7,878 nucleotides of DNA from an uncultured Oscillospiraceae bacterium (GTDB lineage Bacteria > Bacillota > Clostridia > Oscillospirales > Oscillospiraceae). Positions within the stretch are counted from its first letter, which is position 1, and each line of letters begins with the position of its first letter. A program made the translations under genes and the position numbers. The notes beneath the pieces are model-generated. The model was not told where the DNA came from and made no database searches. It worked only from the letters and a program-made list of their open reading frames with translations. Location of the stretch: NCBI GenBank assembly GCA_905236265.1, contig CAJOOV010000113.1:1-7878 (forward strand), given 5' to 3'. Shown here piece after piece: positions 1 to 6,172 of this stretch.

Positions 1-894
1 ATACTCGTCGGAGGTGTAGATGTCGATGGCGTTGTCGCGGTCGGGGCGGCGGATGCCGTCCACAAACTGCAGCCCCAGCACCTTGGGGTGCTGGCGCAGA
101 TACCAGTTGTCGGCCTTCTGCCCGGCGAGACGGGTGCAGTGGATGCGGCTCTGCTGCCCGGCGCCGACGCCGATGGCCTGCCCGTTTTTCACATAGCACA
201 CGGAGTTGGACTGGGTGTATTTCAGGGTAATCAGGGACACGATCATGTCGATCTTGGCGTTCTCCGGGAGGTCTTTGCACTGGGTGACGATATTGCCCAG
301 CATATCCTCGTTGATGTTCAGGAAGTTGTGTCCCTGCTCAAAGACCACGCCGTAGATATGACGGCGCTCGATGGGGGCGGGTTCATAGTCCGGATCCATC
401 TGAACCACGTTGTAATTGCCCTTCTTTTTCGTCTTGAGAATGGCAAGCGCCTCCTCGGTATAGCCGGGGGCAATCACGCCGTCGGAGACCTCATATTTCA
501 GGTACTTGGCCGTGGCAGCGTCGCACACATCGGACAGCGCCGCCCAGTCGCCGTAGGAGCACAGGCGGTCAGCGCCTCTGGCACGGATATAGGCGGCGGC
601 CAGCGGAGTGACCTCTGCCTCCGGGTCTACAAAATAGACCGCCCGCTCTACGTCCGTCAGGGGCAGACCCACCGCAGCCCCGGCAGGGGAGACGTGCTTA
701 AAGGAGGCGGCGCAGGGCAACCCGGTGGCCTGCTTCAGCTCCTTCACAAGCTGCCATGAGTTCATAGCGTCGCAGAAATTGATATACCCCGGCTTGCCGT
801 TGAGCACCGTGACAGGCAGCTCGCCCTGCTCCATATACAGACGGGAGGGCTTCTGGTTGGGGTTGCAGCCGTATTTCAGTTCAAGCTCTTTCAT
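1..894 (-). CDS. purH: AICAR formyltransferase, stand-alone (C-terminus cut by window edge)
   Basis: Transfers the formyl group of 10-formyl-tetrahydrofolate to AICAR, giving FAICAR, the penultimate step of IMP synthesis. I translated 298 codons from ATG 894 with no stop before the window edge. Stand-alone versions are about 390 residues, so roughly a quarter is missing. Visible landmarks are the segment SFKHVSPAGAAVG (residues 64-76), whose Lys66-His67 pair matches the catalytic Lys-His of ATIC/PurH transformylases, and the conserved stretch from KYTQSNSV (225-232) through GVGAGQQSRIH (242-252). The protein begins directly in the transformylase fold and lacks the N-terminal MGS-like cyclohydrolase domain of bifunctional PurH. 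The start is supported by GAGGTG five bases upstream; this ribosome binding site overlaps the TGA stop of the preceding purO-like gene (9-bp gap), so the two are probably translationally coupled. The family call is secure; the purH symbol covers only this half-function. Confidence 0.93.
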   Translation of the reverse strand, partial: MKELELKYGCNPNQKPSRLYMEQGELPVTVLNGKPGYINFCDAMNSWQLVKELKQATGLPCAASFKHVSPAGAAVGLPLTDVERAVYFVDPEAEVTPLAAAYIRARGADRLCSYGDWAALSDVCDAATAKYLKYEVSDGVIAPGYTEEALAILKTKKKGNYNVVQMDPDYEPAPIERRHIYGVVFEQGHNFLNINEDMLGNIVTQCKDLPENAKIDMIVSLITLKYTQSNSVCYVKNGQAIGVGAGQQSRIHCTRLAGQKADNWYLRQHPKVLGLQFVDGIRRPDRDNAIDIYTSDEY

Positions 895-903
895 AGGGAC
901 ACC

Positions 904-1611
904 TCATTGATGCTTGTTGAGAATGACATCCTCTGTCTTCTGGGTGGAAAGGTGGATATAGCGCACGAACAGGGAGACCTTGTTCTCCTCGTTGAGATTT
1001 GCCCATAGCAGCCCGGCAAGCTCGGAGGCGGAATCACAGGGAATTGTGACCAGCTCCGGCTCGCCCTCGAAGGAGGGCAGGGGGTCGCCGTCGCCCATAT
1101 AGGTGTGGATAAAATGCCCGTATCCCTCAGGAGCGCCCTCGTACTCGTAGAAGTACCGGTTGCAGAAATCGGGATTGCCTTCAAAGCTCTTGAGAATGGA
1201 GAGCTTGTAGGCGCCGTTTGGCAGCATCACCCCGGAGATACGGGGGGTGAAGTTTGGCGCATCCGGCTCAAAGCTGCGCTGCATCAGGGCGTGGCGGTAG
1301 CAGTGCCCGTCGTTCAGCGCCTGCATGATGGTGTCCGTCTGGTCGCCGTTGGTGACGACGGTTTTGTTCCCCACCCTGCGCACCGGGTGGTAGATAATCA
1401 GGGAGGGGTCAACCATTTTGGACGGATCGAAGGCCTCGGTGCGAATGCCGTCCTCCGTGACGGTGAAGACCCGGTTGCGGCTGTTTTCGCTGCGCCCCAT
1501 GATAAAGTAGGCGATGACGGCGCATTCCCCGTCAGGGCTGCGGCCAAAGAGAATGCCCCGTCCGGGATAGGGATTGTTCTGAAGCTGTTGTGCAAGGTTT
1601 AATGCTTTCAT
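904..1611 (-). CDS. purO: IMP cyclohydrolase, PurO type
   Basis: Closes the ring of FAICAR to give IMP, the last step of de novo purine synthesis. The 235-residue product does not resemble the MGS-like cyclohydrolase domain of PurH. It matches the PurO-type family first described in archaea: an N-terminal NPYPGRGILFGRS segment (13-25), AYFIMGRSENSRNRVF (34-49), IIYHPVRRVG (72-81), and a C-terminal half containing GYGHFIHTYMGDGDPLPSF (163-181). The start at ATG 1611 has GGAGGT seven bases upstream. It sits 66 bp after purN and 9 bp before the AICAR formyltransferase gene, so the two enzymes that share the FAICAR intermediate are adjacent. The archaeal PurO is about 200 residues, so this one is slightly longer. 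The assignment rests on remembered family motifs plus operon context. Confidence 0.88.
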   Translation of the reverse strand: MKALNLAQQLQNNPYPGRGILFGRSPDGECAVIAYFIMGRSENSRNRVFTVTEDGIRTEAFDPSKMVDPSLIIYHPVRRVGNKTVVTNGDQTDTIMQALNDGHCYRHALMQRSFEPDAPNFTPRISGVMLPNGAYKLSILKSFEGNPDFCNRYFYEYEGAPEGYGHFIHTYMGDGDPLPSFEGEPELVTIPCDSASELAGLLWANLNEENKVSLFVRYIHLSTQKTEDVILNKHQ

Positions 1612-1677
1612 AGAGAATACCTCCGTTTTGTGACAGGGAAGGGTGATTCAGGAAAGGCTGGCTGGTTCAGCGGTTTT

Positions 1678-2310
1678 TTACAGTCCCGGCAGAATTTTGA
1701 CCCATCTGCCCTCCACCTGAAGCCTGCCCTCACAGAACAGGCTCACCGCCTTGGGCAAAAGCTTCCACTCCGCCTGCTCCATAATCCTCTGCTGAAGGCT
1801 TTTCGGCGTGTCGCCGTCCAGCACCTCCACAGCCTTTTGCAGGATAATCGGCCCGCCGTCGCAGTCCTCGTTGACAAAGTGGACGGTGGCTCCGGAGAGC
1901 TTCACCCCGTAGGCCAGCGCCTGCTCATGGACGTGAAGCCCATAGGCGCCCTCGCCGCAGAAGGAGGGAATCAGCGCCGGGTGGACATTGATAATGGCGT
2001 TGGGAAAGGCACGGATGATCTCCCCCGTCAGCACATACATGAACCCGGCAAGCACTACCAGCCCGATGTCCAGCTTTTGCAGCAGCTCGGTGAGGTCATG
2101 GGTCATGCTCTCGTTGGAGGGGTAGTCCCGGCGGTTCACCACATAGGTGGGGATGCTGGCGTTTCTTGCCCGCTCCAGCGCATAGGCATCCGGGGAGGAG
2201 GAGATGACGGCGGCGAGCATGCCCTGCTTCAGGGCGGTATGGCGCTGGGCGTCGATCAGTGCCTGCAGATTGGTGCCTCCCCCGGAGACCAGCACTGCAA
2301 TCCGGGTCAT
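1678..2310 (-). CDS. purN: phosphoribosylglycinamide formyltransferase 1
   Basis: Cytosolic GAR transformylase, which uses 10-formyl-tetrahydrofolate to convert GAR to FGAR. The 210 residues match the family length. The N-terminal phosphate-binding loop VSGGGTNLQAL is at 8-18 and the folate-side segment LAGFMYVLT at 87-95. The catalytic triad aligns with E. coli Asn106/His108/Asp144: Asn108 and His110 in NVHPALIPSF, and Asp151 in DGGPIILQ. A few residues are inserted after SFCG (116-119) before GLHVHEQAL, compared with the E. coli SFKGLHTH arrangement. ATG 2310 overlaps the purM stop as ATGA, and GGAGG lies seven bases upstream inside purM, so translational coupling is likely. A 66-bp gap follows before the purO-like gene, with no terminator that I can see. 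Confidence 0.96.
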   Translation of the reverse strand: MTRIAVLVSGGGTNLQALIDAQRHTALKQGMLAAVISSSPDAYALERARNASIPTYVVNRRDYPSNESMTHDLTELLQKLDIGLVVLAGFMYVLTGEIIRAFPNAIINVHPALIPSFCGEGAYGLHVHEQALAYGVKLSGATVHFVNEDCDGGPIILQKAVEVLDGDTPKSLQQRIMEQAEWKLLPKAVSLFCEGRLQVEGRWVKILPGL

Positions 2311-3353
2311 AGCAGAACCTCCACGCCGGAATCGCCCTTTGTCACATGGCCGATGGCAAACACCTGCTCCCCGTTTTGCACCAGCAGGCTGATGGCATCT
2401 CCCACCCGGTCTCTGGGCACGGCGAGAATCATGCCCACGCCCATGTTAAAGGTGTTGTACATGTCCCGCAGGGGGATGTCCCCCGCCTTCTGGAGGATGG
2501 AGAAGATGGGCTTCTGGGGAATGGCGGAGGGGTCAATGGAGGCGGTCAGTCCCTGAGGCATCATTCTGGGCACGTTCTCATACAGTCCGCCGCCGGTGAT
2601 GTGGCTGATACCGTGGATGGGGATGCGGCTCTCAATCAGGGACTTGATGGAGCGGACATAGATCCGTGTGGGCTTAATCAGCTCCTCGCCCAGTGTGCAG
2701 CCCAGCTCTGCGCTGTAGCGGTCGAAGGTGTTGGAGATGTCCAGCACCTTGCGCACCAGAGAGTACCCGTTGGAGTGTACGCCGGAGGAGGCGAGCCCCA
2801 GCAGAATGTCCCCCTCCTGCATCGCCGCACTGGTGATCTTCCGCTCGTAATCCACCAGTCCTACGGAGAATCCGGCCAGATCATACTCGTCCTCCGGATA
2901 GAAGCCGGGCATCTCCGCCGTCTCACCGCCGATGAGAGCGCACTCGCTCTGGCGGCAGCCCTCGGCAATGCCGGAGACGATCTGGGCGATTTTTTCCGGA
3001 CGGTTCTTGCCGCAGGCGATATAGTCCAGGAAAAACATGGGGCTTGCACCGGAGCAGATAATATCATTGACGCACATGGCAACGCAGTCAATGCCCACGG
3101 TGTCGTGCTTGTCCATCAAAAACGCCAGCTTGAGCTTCGTGCCCACGCCGTCCGTGCCGGAGACCAGAACGGGACGGGTCATGCCTGCCAGATTCGGCTC
3201 AAACATGCCGCCGAAATCCCCAATGCCCCCCAGCACGCCGGGGATGACGGTGGAGGCGACAAGGGGTTTGATACGGTTGACCGCCTCATATCCTGCGGTC
3301 ACATCTACACCTGCGGCGGCGTAAGAAGCGGACTGGCTGTTATTGGCTTTCAC
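2307..3353 (-). CDS. purM: phosphoribosylformylglycinamidine cyclo-ligase (AIR synthetase)
   Basis: ATP-dependent closure of the imidazole ring, FGAM to AIR. Numbered from the GTG start, motifs are PVLVSGTDGVGTKLKLA (61-77), the segment around VGIDCVAMCVNDI (86-98), FFLDYIACGK (107-116), then ALIGGETAEMPG, HSNGYSLVRK and HITGGGLYENVPRMMP, all typical of PurM. Start choice: ATG 3395 overlaps the end of purC and has no convincing ribosome binding site. ATG 3362 directly abuts AGGAGG with no spacer. GTG 3353 has the same AGGAGG at nine bases and gives 348 residues, close to the 345 of E. coli PurM, with only a few residues before the conserved SYAAAGVD. I therefore prefer GTG, but the start is inferred; the longer forms would be 351 or 362 residues. 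The gene lies 31 bp after purC and overlaps purN by 4 bp. Confidence 0.95.
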   Translation of the reverse strand: MKANNSQSASYAAAGVDVTAGYEAVNRIKPLVASTVIPGVLGGIGDFGGMFEPNLAGMTRPVLVSGTDGVGTKLKLAFLMDKHDTVGIDCVAMCVNDIICSGASPMFFLDYIACGKNRPEKIAQIVSGIAEGCRQSECALIGGETAEMPGFYPEDEYDLAGFSVGLVDYERKITSAAMQEGDILLGLASSGVHSNGYSLVRKVLDISNTFDRYSAELGCTLGEELIKPTRIYVRSIKSLIESRIPIHGISHITGGGLYENVPRMMPQGLTASIDPSAIPQKPIFSILQKAGDIPLRDMYNTFNMGVGMILAVPRDRVGDAISLLVQNGEQVFAIGHVTKGDSGVEVLL

Positions 3354-3362
3354 GGTGTACAT

Positions 3363-3368
3363 CCTCCT
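3363..3368 (-). promoter_or_regulatory. purM ribosome binding site
   Basis: A perfect AGGAGG on the minus strand. It is placed to serve GTG 3353 (nine-base spacer) and not ATG 3362, which it touches. It is the main evidence for the purM start chosen here. Confidence 0.65.
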
Positions 3369-3384
3369 GTCCGTGGTAAAGTGA

Positions 3385-4101
3385 TTACTCTGCATCGCCC
3401 ATCAGACGGCGCATGACCTCCTGATAGGCCTCCTCTGCACCGCCCATATCCCGGCGGAAACGGTCCTTATCCAGCTTTTCGTGGGTCGCCTCATCCCACA
3501 GGCGGCAGGTGTCGGGGCTGATCTCATCGGCCAGCACGATTTTGCCGTCGCTGGTCTTGCCGAACTCCAGCTTGAAGTCCACCAGATCAATGCCCACGCC
3601 CTTCAGGAAGGACTTGAGCAGGTCGTTGACACGGAAGGCATAGTCCTTGATCTGGGCAATCTCCTCCCATGTGGCCGCCTTCAGCGCCACGGCGTGGTAG
3701 GCGTTCATGAGCGGGTCGCCCAAATCGTCGTTCTTATAGGAGAACTCAATGGTAGGCTCGTCAAAGACAATGCCCTCCTCCACGCCGAAGCGCTTTGCAA
3801 AGGAACCAGCGGAGATATTGCGGATAATCACCTCCAGCGGCACGATAGACACCTTTTTCACGGCAGTCTCCCGGTCGTTCAGCTCCTCAATGTAGTGGGT
3901 GGGCACGCCTGCCTTCTCCAGCTTGCGCATCATGTGGTTGCTCATGCGGTTGTTGATGACGCCCTTTCCGGCGATGGTGCCTTTTTTCAGACCGTTAAAG
4001 GCGGTGGCGTCGTCCTTGTAGGAGACAATGACCACGTTTGCGTCGTCGGTTGCGAATACCTTTTTTGCCTTGCCCTCGTAGAGCTGTTCTCTCTTTTCCA
4101 T
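3385..4101 (-). CDS. purC: phosphoribosylaminoimidazole-succinocarboxamide synthase (SAICAR synthetase)
   Basis: Joins aspartate to CAIR with ATP hydrolysis, giving SAICAR. From ATG 4101 the product is 238 residues, essentially the E. coli length (237). Motifs are LYEGKAKKVF (7-16), PLEVIIRNISAGS (88-100), VDFKLEFG (174-181) and LADEISPDTCRLWD (190-203); the last two carry the acidic residues of the nucleotide and metal site in this family. The start is chosen because AAGGAAGG lies about seven bases upstream and the protein then begins just before the conserved YEGKAKK. An in-frame ATG at 4131 overlaps the purE stop (ATGA) but has no ribosome binding site, and it would add ten unconserved residues. 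The gap from purE to ATG 4101 is 26 bp. Confidence 0.97.
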   Translation of the reverse strand: MEKREQLYEGKAKKVFATDDANVVIVSYKDDATAFNGLKKGTIAGKGVINNRMSNHMMRKLEKAGVPTHYIEELNDRETAVKKVSIVPLEVIIRNISAGSFAKRFGVEEGIVFDEPTIEFSYKNDDLGDPLMNAYHAVALKAATWEEIAQIKDYAFRVNDLLKSFLKGVGIDLVDFKLEFGKTSDGKIVLADEISPDTCRLWDEATHEKLDKDRFRRDMGGAEEAYQEVMRRLMGDAE

Positions 4102-4127
4102 GGGGAAACCTTCCTTTCCTGATTCAA

Positions 4128-4622
4128 TCATTCGGTAAACTGAGCAGAGATGCGCTCATCCTTTGCGGCAACGCCCTCTGCCATCTCCGCCTTAAAGGCG
4201 GCCAGCTTCTGCGTGAGTGTATTGTCCTCCAAGGCCAGCATCTGAGCGGCGAGAATGGCGGCGTTGGCTGCGCCGTTCACGGCCACAGTGGCCACGGGAA
4301 TGCCGCTGGGCATCTGAACCATGCTCAAAAGACTGTCCAGCCCGCCCATCATACTGGTTTGGATGGGCACACCGATCACCGGCAGGGTGGTATATGCCGC
4401 AAGAACGCCCCCCAGATGAGCCGCCTTGCCTGCCCCGGCGATGATGACACCAAAACCGTTTTCGGCGGCATGGGCGGCAAATGTCTCCGCCGCTGCGGGA
4501 GTGCGGTGGGCGGAGATCACACGCACCTGATAGGGGATGCCAAACCGTCTGAGATAGTCCACAGCGCCCTGCATGACGCCAAGGTCGCTGTCGGAGCCCA
4601 TGATAACTGCCACTTTTTTCAT
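4128..4622 (-). CDS. purE: 5-(carboxyamino)imidazole ribonucleotide mutase, PurE
   Basis: Produces CAIR, the substrate of PurC encoded next to it. The 164-residue product has the class I-like PurE landmarks: MGSDSDL (8-14), SAHRTP (37-42, with the catalytic His), IAGAGKAAHLGGVLAAY (61-77), and GLDSLLSMVQMPSGIPVATV (94-113). E. coli has GAGGAAHLPG where this protein has GAGKAAHLGG. ATG 4622 has GGAGGT seven bases upstream; an in-frame TTG at 4637 is rejected because it lies upstream of that site. It is the first structural gene of the operon and follows an apparent attenuator. The partner purK, which makes N5-CAIR in class I organisms, is not beside it, so it is open whether the substrate is N5-CAIR or AIR plus CO2. 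Confidence 0.96.
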   Translation of the reverse strand: MKKVAVIMGSDSDLGVMQGAVDYLRRFGIPYQVRVISAHRTPAAAETFAAHAAENGFGVIIAGAGKAAHLGGVLAAYTTLPVIGVPIQTSMMGGLDSLLSMVQMPSGIPVATVAVNGAANAAILAAQMLALEDNTLTQKLAAFKAEMAEGVAAKDERISAQFTE

Positions 4623-4634
4623 CTGGTGTACCTC

Positions 4635-4675
4635 CAAAGAAAGAGACAGGCAGATAAAGCTATTATCTGCCTGTC
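4635..4675 (-). terminator. attenuator hairpin in the purE leader
   Basis: On the minus strand, the arms GACAGGCAGATAA and TTATCTGCCTGTC form a perfect 13-bp stem with a 5-nt loop (4645-4675), followed by TCTTTCTTT (4636-4644). The T-rich side exists only on the minus strand, so the hairpin is oriented to stop transcription coming from the purE promoter. The purE Shine-Dalgarno starts immediately after the T-tract, so this is a leader terminator before the first gene and not the end of an operon. Its ascending arm overlaps the stop codon of the leader ORF. Confidence 0.75.
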
Positions 4676-4754
4676 AATCATAGGATACGCAGGAATCAGG
4701 GGCGCACGAATTCCAGTGTACAAACTTGCAAAACAGCAGCCTGACACCGGTCAT
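4674..4754 (-). CDS. 26-residue leader peptide upstream of purE (candidate)
   Basis: ATG 4754 is preceded by AGGAGGG with a seven-base spacer, as good as any ribosome binding site in the window. The frame runs 26 codons to TGA 4676-4674. The peptide begins MTGVRLLFCK and ends in SCVSYD; it contains three Cys, two Phe, two Asp and one Trp, with no run of one amino acid that would mark a classical amino-acid attenuator. The TGA shares its last two bases with the ascending arm of the attenuator hairpin, so a ribosome at the stop codon would cover that arm and should block hairpin formation. I infer a regulatory role from this geometry. I recognise no homologue, and conservation has not been tested. 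Confidence 0.5.
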   Translation of the reverse strand: MTGVRLLFCKFVHWNSCAPDSCVSYD

Positions 4755-4786
4755 TGCGGTTCCCTCCTGCACTTGGATTCTTTTGT

Positions 4787-4815
4787 ATTTTAGCCTATAG
4801 AATTGTGATTTTCAA
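4787..4815 (-). promoter_or_regulatory. purE operon promoter
   Basis: On the minus strand, TTGAAA (4810-4815) and TAAAAT (4787-4792) are separated by exactly 17 bp, a good vegetative sigma factor promoter. It sits in an AT-rich stretch unlike the surrounding coding DNA. The predicted start is near G4780. No CGAAC-type PurBox is visible around it. Confidence 0.75.
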
Positions 4816-4906
4816 GAAATATCAGAGAAAAATACTGTTTTTGTACGCTTACACAATTGGCAGGGGAAAAAGGGGAGCGGAATTGGTTTAACCGACTACC
4901 GCACCT

Positions 4907-6025
4907 CTACAGCAGGCTGTTGCGCTGCAGGACGAAAACAGCGGCGGAAACCCGCTCCTCCCAGCTCGCCTGCTGGGCGTAGCGCTTTCGTGTTTTGACC
5001 GCCCAGCCGCTGTCCTCCGCTACCGCCTGTTCGCAGGCCAGTACAAACTCCTTCGGGGATTTCGCCCCATAGATCACATCGGAATAGGGCGAGGCAAAGC
5101 CCAGAGGATACATGGCGGCAATGGGACAGCCCACTGTCAGATACTCATAGATTCTGCTGGGCAGCACATCCTCGTCCGGGTCGTCCGTGTCCAGCAGGTC
5201 AAAGAGCACGTCAAAGTGGGCGGCATAGCGGGGAAGCTCCCTGCGCTCCACTCTGCCCAGAAAATGAACGTTGGGCAGATCGGAGATCCGGTCTGCGCCG
5301 GGATTCGCCCTGCTCAGCCTGCCGACAAAGACAAACTGCCAGCGGGGGTGGGCTTTTGCTGCACGGTAGACGGGGCTGAGGTCTGTGTGCCGGTTGACAT
5401 CTCCCAGATACCCCAGCAGGGGTCTTCGCAGGCGCAGCAGCTTTGCGGGAATCTTCAGCGTCAGATCCTCTGAGCGCCGAAACAGCTCTGTATCCCCTCC
5501 GAAGGGTATCACGGCGATATTGGGATTGCAGGGGAGGAGATGCTCCTGCAGGCCGGGAGAGGCGGCGAAGAGGAGGTCGGCTCTGTTGGCAATCAGGCTC
5601 TCCCAGCGGATGTCATACTGTCCCCAGTAGCGGAAGCAGTCATAGACCATGCTCCGATAGTCCATCTGCTCTACAATGGGGGCGTAAACCGGGGAGCACA
5701 CCCACAAAAGGGGATTGCGGATGCCGTGGCGCCGCAGCTTTCCGGAGATGTAGCTCAGCAGCACCCGGCAATTGTGCTGTAAAAGCCGGGGGTGGTCATA
5801 GCCCACAAGGTCAAACACCGGGGGCAGCGTATACAGCGCCACGTTGGGCAGGGGATGGAGACAGGGATTCTTGTACTCCTTCTTGTGGGAGTTTCTGGTG
5901 AAGCGGAAGGGGGCGGGCTGGAAATAGACAATCTGGTGGGAGCGTCCAAGGGCAAGCAGCATCCGCTGGGTGCGGGTGGGCTGTTTCAGCCAGCGCTGGG
6001 CGCCGAGTACGACAATCTGAGCCAT
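4907..6025 (-). CDS. GT-B fold glycosyltransferase (GT4-like), cell-surface glycan type
   Basis: Predicted to transfer a sugar from a nucleotide donor to a surface polysaccharide or lipid acceptor; neither substrate can be read from the sequence. The 372 residues show a two-lobed GT-B layout. The N-lobe opens with AQIVVLGAQRW (2-12) and holds SMVYDCFRYWGQYD (125-138) and ANRADLLFAASPGLQEHL (146-163), ending near NIAVIPFGGDTELF (169-182). The C-lobe starts at PLLGYLGDVNR (202-212), continues with WQFVFVGRLS (229-238) and NVHFLGRV (252-259), and ends with DVLPSRIYEYLTVGCPIAAM (286-305). That last block is the donor-binding region, with a D-x7-E spacing (Asp286, Glu294) in place of the usual E-x7-E. 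The style recalls TuaH-like teichuronic acid transferases. There is no signal peptide or clear membrane span. ATG 6025 is preferred (AAGGA about nine bases upstream); a TTG at 6085 lies inside the promoter. Confidence 0.85.
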   Translation of the reverse strand: MAQIVVLGAQRWLKQPTRTQRMLLALGRSHQIVYFQPAPFRFTRNSHKKEYKNPCLHPLPNVALYTLPPVFDLVGYDHPRLLQHNCRVLLSYISGKLRRHGIRNPLLWVCSPVYAPIVEQMDYRSMVYDCFRYWGQYDIRWESLIANRADLLFAASPGLQEHLLPCNPNIAVIPFGGDTELFRRSEDLTLKIPAKLLRLRRPLLGYLGDVNRHTDLSPVYRAAKAHPRWQFVFVGRLSRANPGADRISDLPNVHFLGRVERRELPRYAAHFDVLFDLLDTDDPDEDVLPSRIYEYLTVGCPIAAMYPLGFASPYSDVIYGAKSPKEFVLACEQAVAEDSGWAVKTRKRYAQQASWEERVSAAVFVLQRNSLL

Positions 6026-6056
6026 TTCCAACCATCCTTTCTGTGACAGTGCCACT

Positions 6057-6085
6057 ATTCTATTCCATTTTCCCTCTGAGTGCAA
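6057..6085 (-). promoter_or_regulatory. promoter of the glycosyltransferase gene
   Basis: On the minus strand, TTGCAC (6080-6085) and TAGAAT (6057-6062) have a 17-bp spacer. They lie between the upstream terminator and ATG 6025, giving a 5' leader of roughly 25 nt. This makes the glycosyltransferase an independent transcription unit. Confidence 0.65.
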
Positions 6086-6107
6086 GGCAGAAATGGGAAC
6101 AATTGCG

Positions 6108-6149
6108 AAAAAAACAGAAAAGGGGCTGTCTCGTTTTGAGACAGCCCCT
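6108..6149 (-). terminator. intrinsic terminator of the foldase-like gene
   Basis: A perfect 12-bp stem, AGGGGCTGTCTC against GAGACAGCCCCT with a 5-nt loop (6121-6149), starts about 24 bp after the stop codon of the 6173-7720 gene. On the minus strand it is followed by TTTCTGTTTTTTT. There is no T-tract on the plus side, so it acts on minus-strand transcripts only. Confidence 0.9.
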
Positions 6150-6172
6150 ATTACATAAAGCTGTGAAAAGCA

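Larger units (their letters stand above)
4623..4780 (-). promoter_or_regulatory. purE operon 5' leader RNA, probable transcription attenuator
   Basis: Predicted transcript from about 4780 to the purE start: a short 5' end, a strong ribosome binding site, the leader ORF, the 13-bp hairpin with U-tract, and the purE ribosome binding site. Other pairings are visible by eye. GCAGGA (4765-4770, overlapping the leader ORF ribosome binding site) is complementary to TCCTGC (4689-4694). CCGGTGT near the start of the ORF can pair with ACACTGG further along. CTGCTGT (4733-4739) can pair, with one bulged G, with ACAGGCAG in the ascending terminator arm. I see no purine, ZTP or T-box core. The function is inferred from layout. 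Confidence 0.6.

Noticed and set aside
4755..4770. T-box-like stretch AGGAGGGAACCGCA in the purE leader
   Set aside because: It resembles the T-box consensus (GGGUGGNACCGCG), but the essential UGGN that pairs with the tRNA end is GGGA here, and only about 12 nt of transcript precede it, so there is no room for Stem I with a specifier loop. It is better explained as a ribosome binding site before an ATG.
4623..4790. Purine (guanine/adenine) or ZTP riboswitch ahead of purE
   Set aside because: Both are plausible by context. I found no purine-aptamer core between a three-stem junction, and no CUGGGC-type 3' element of the ZTP motif. An Infernal search would settle this.
4780..4870. PurR/PurBox operator near the purE promoter
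   Set aside because: I looked for CGAAC-type boxes on both strands; the closest sequences (for example GCGTAC) do not match, and no tandem pair is present.
4860..4906. Terminator after the glycosyltransferase gene
   Set aside because: GCGG and CCGC flank a region followed by CCCCTTTTTCCCC on the minus strand, but the stem is interrupted by several mismatches and the T-run is short and C-flanked. It is possible but too weak to call; transcription may read through toward purE.
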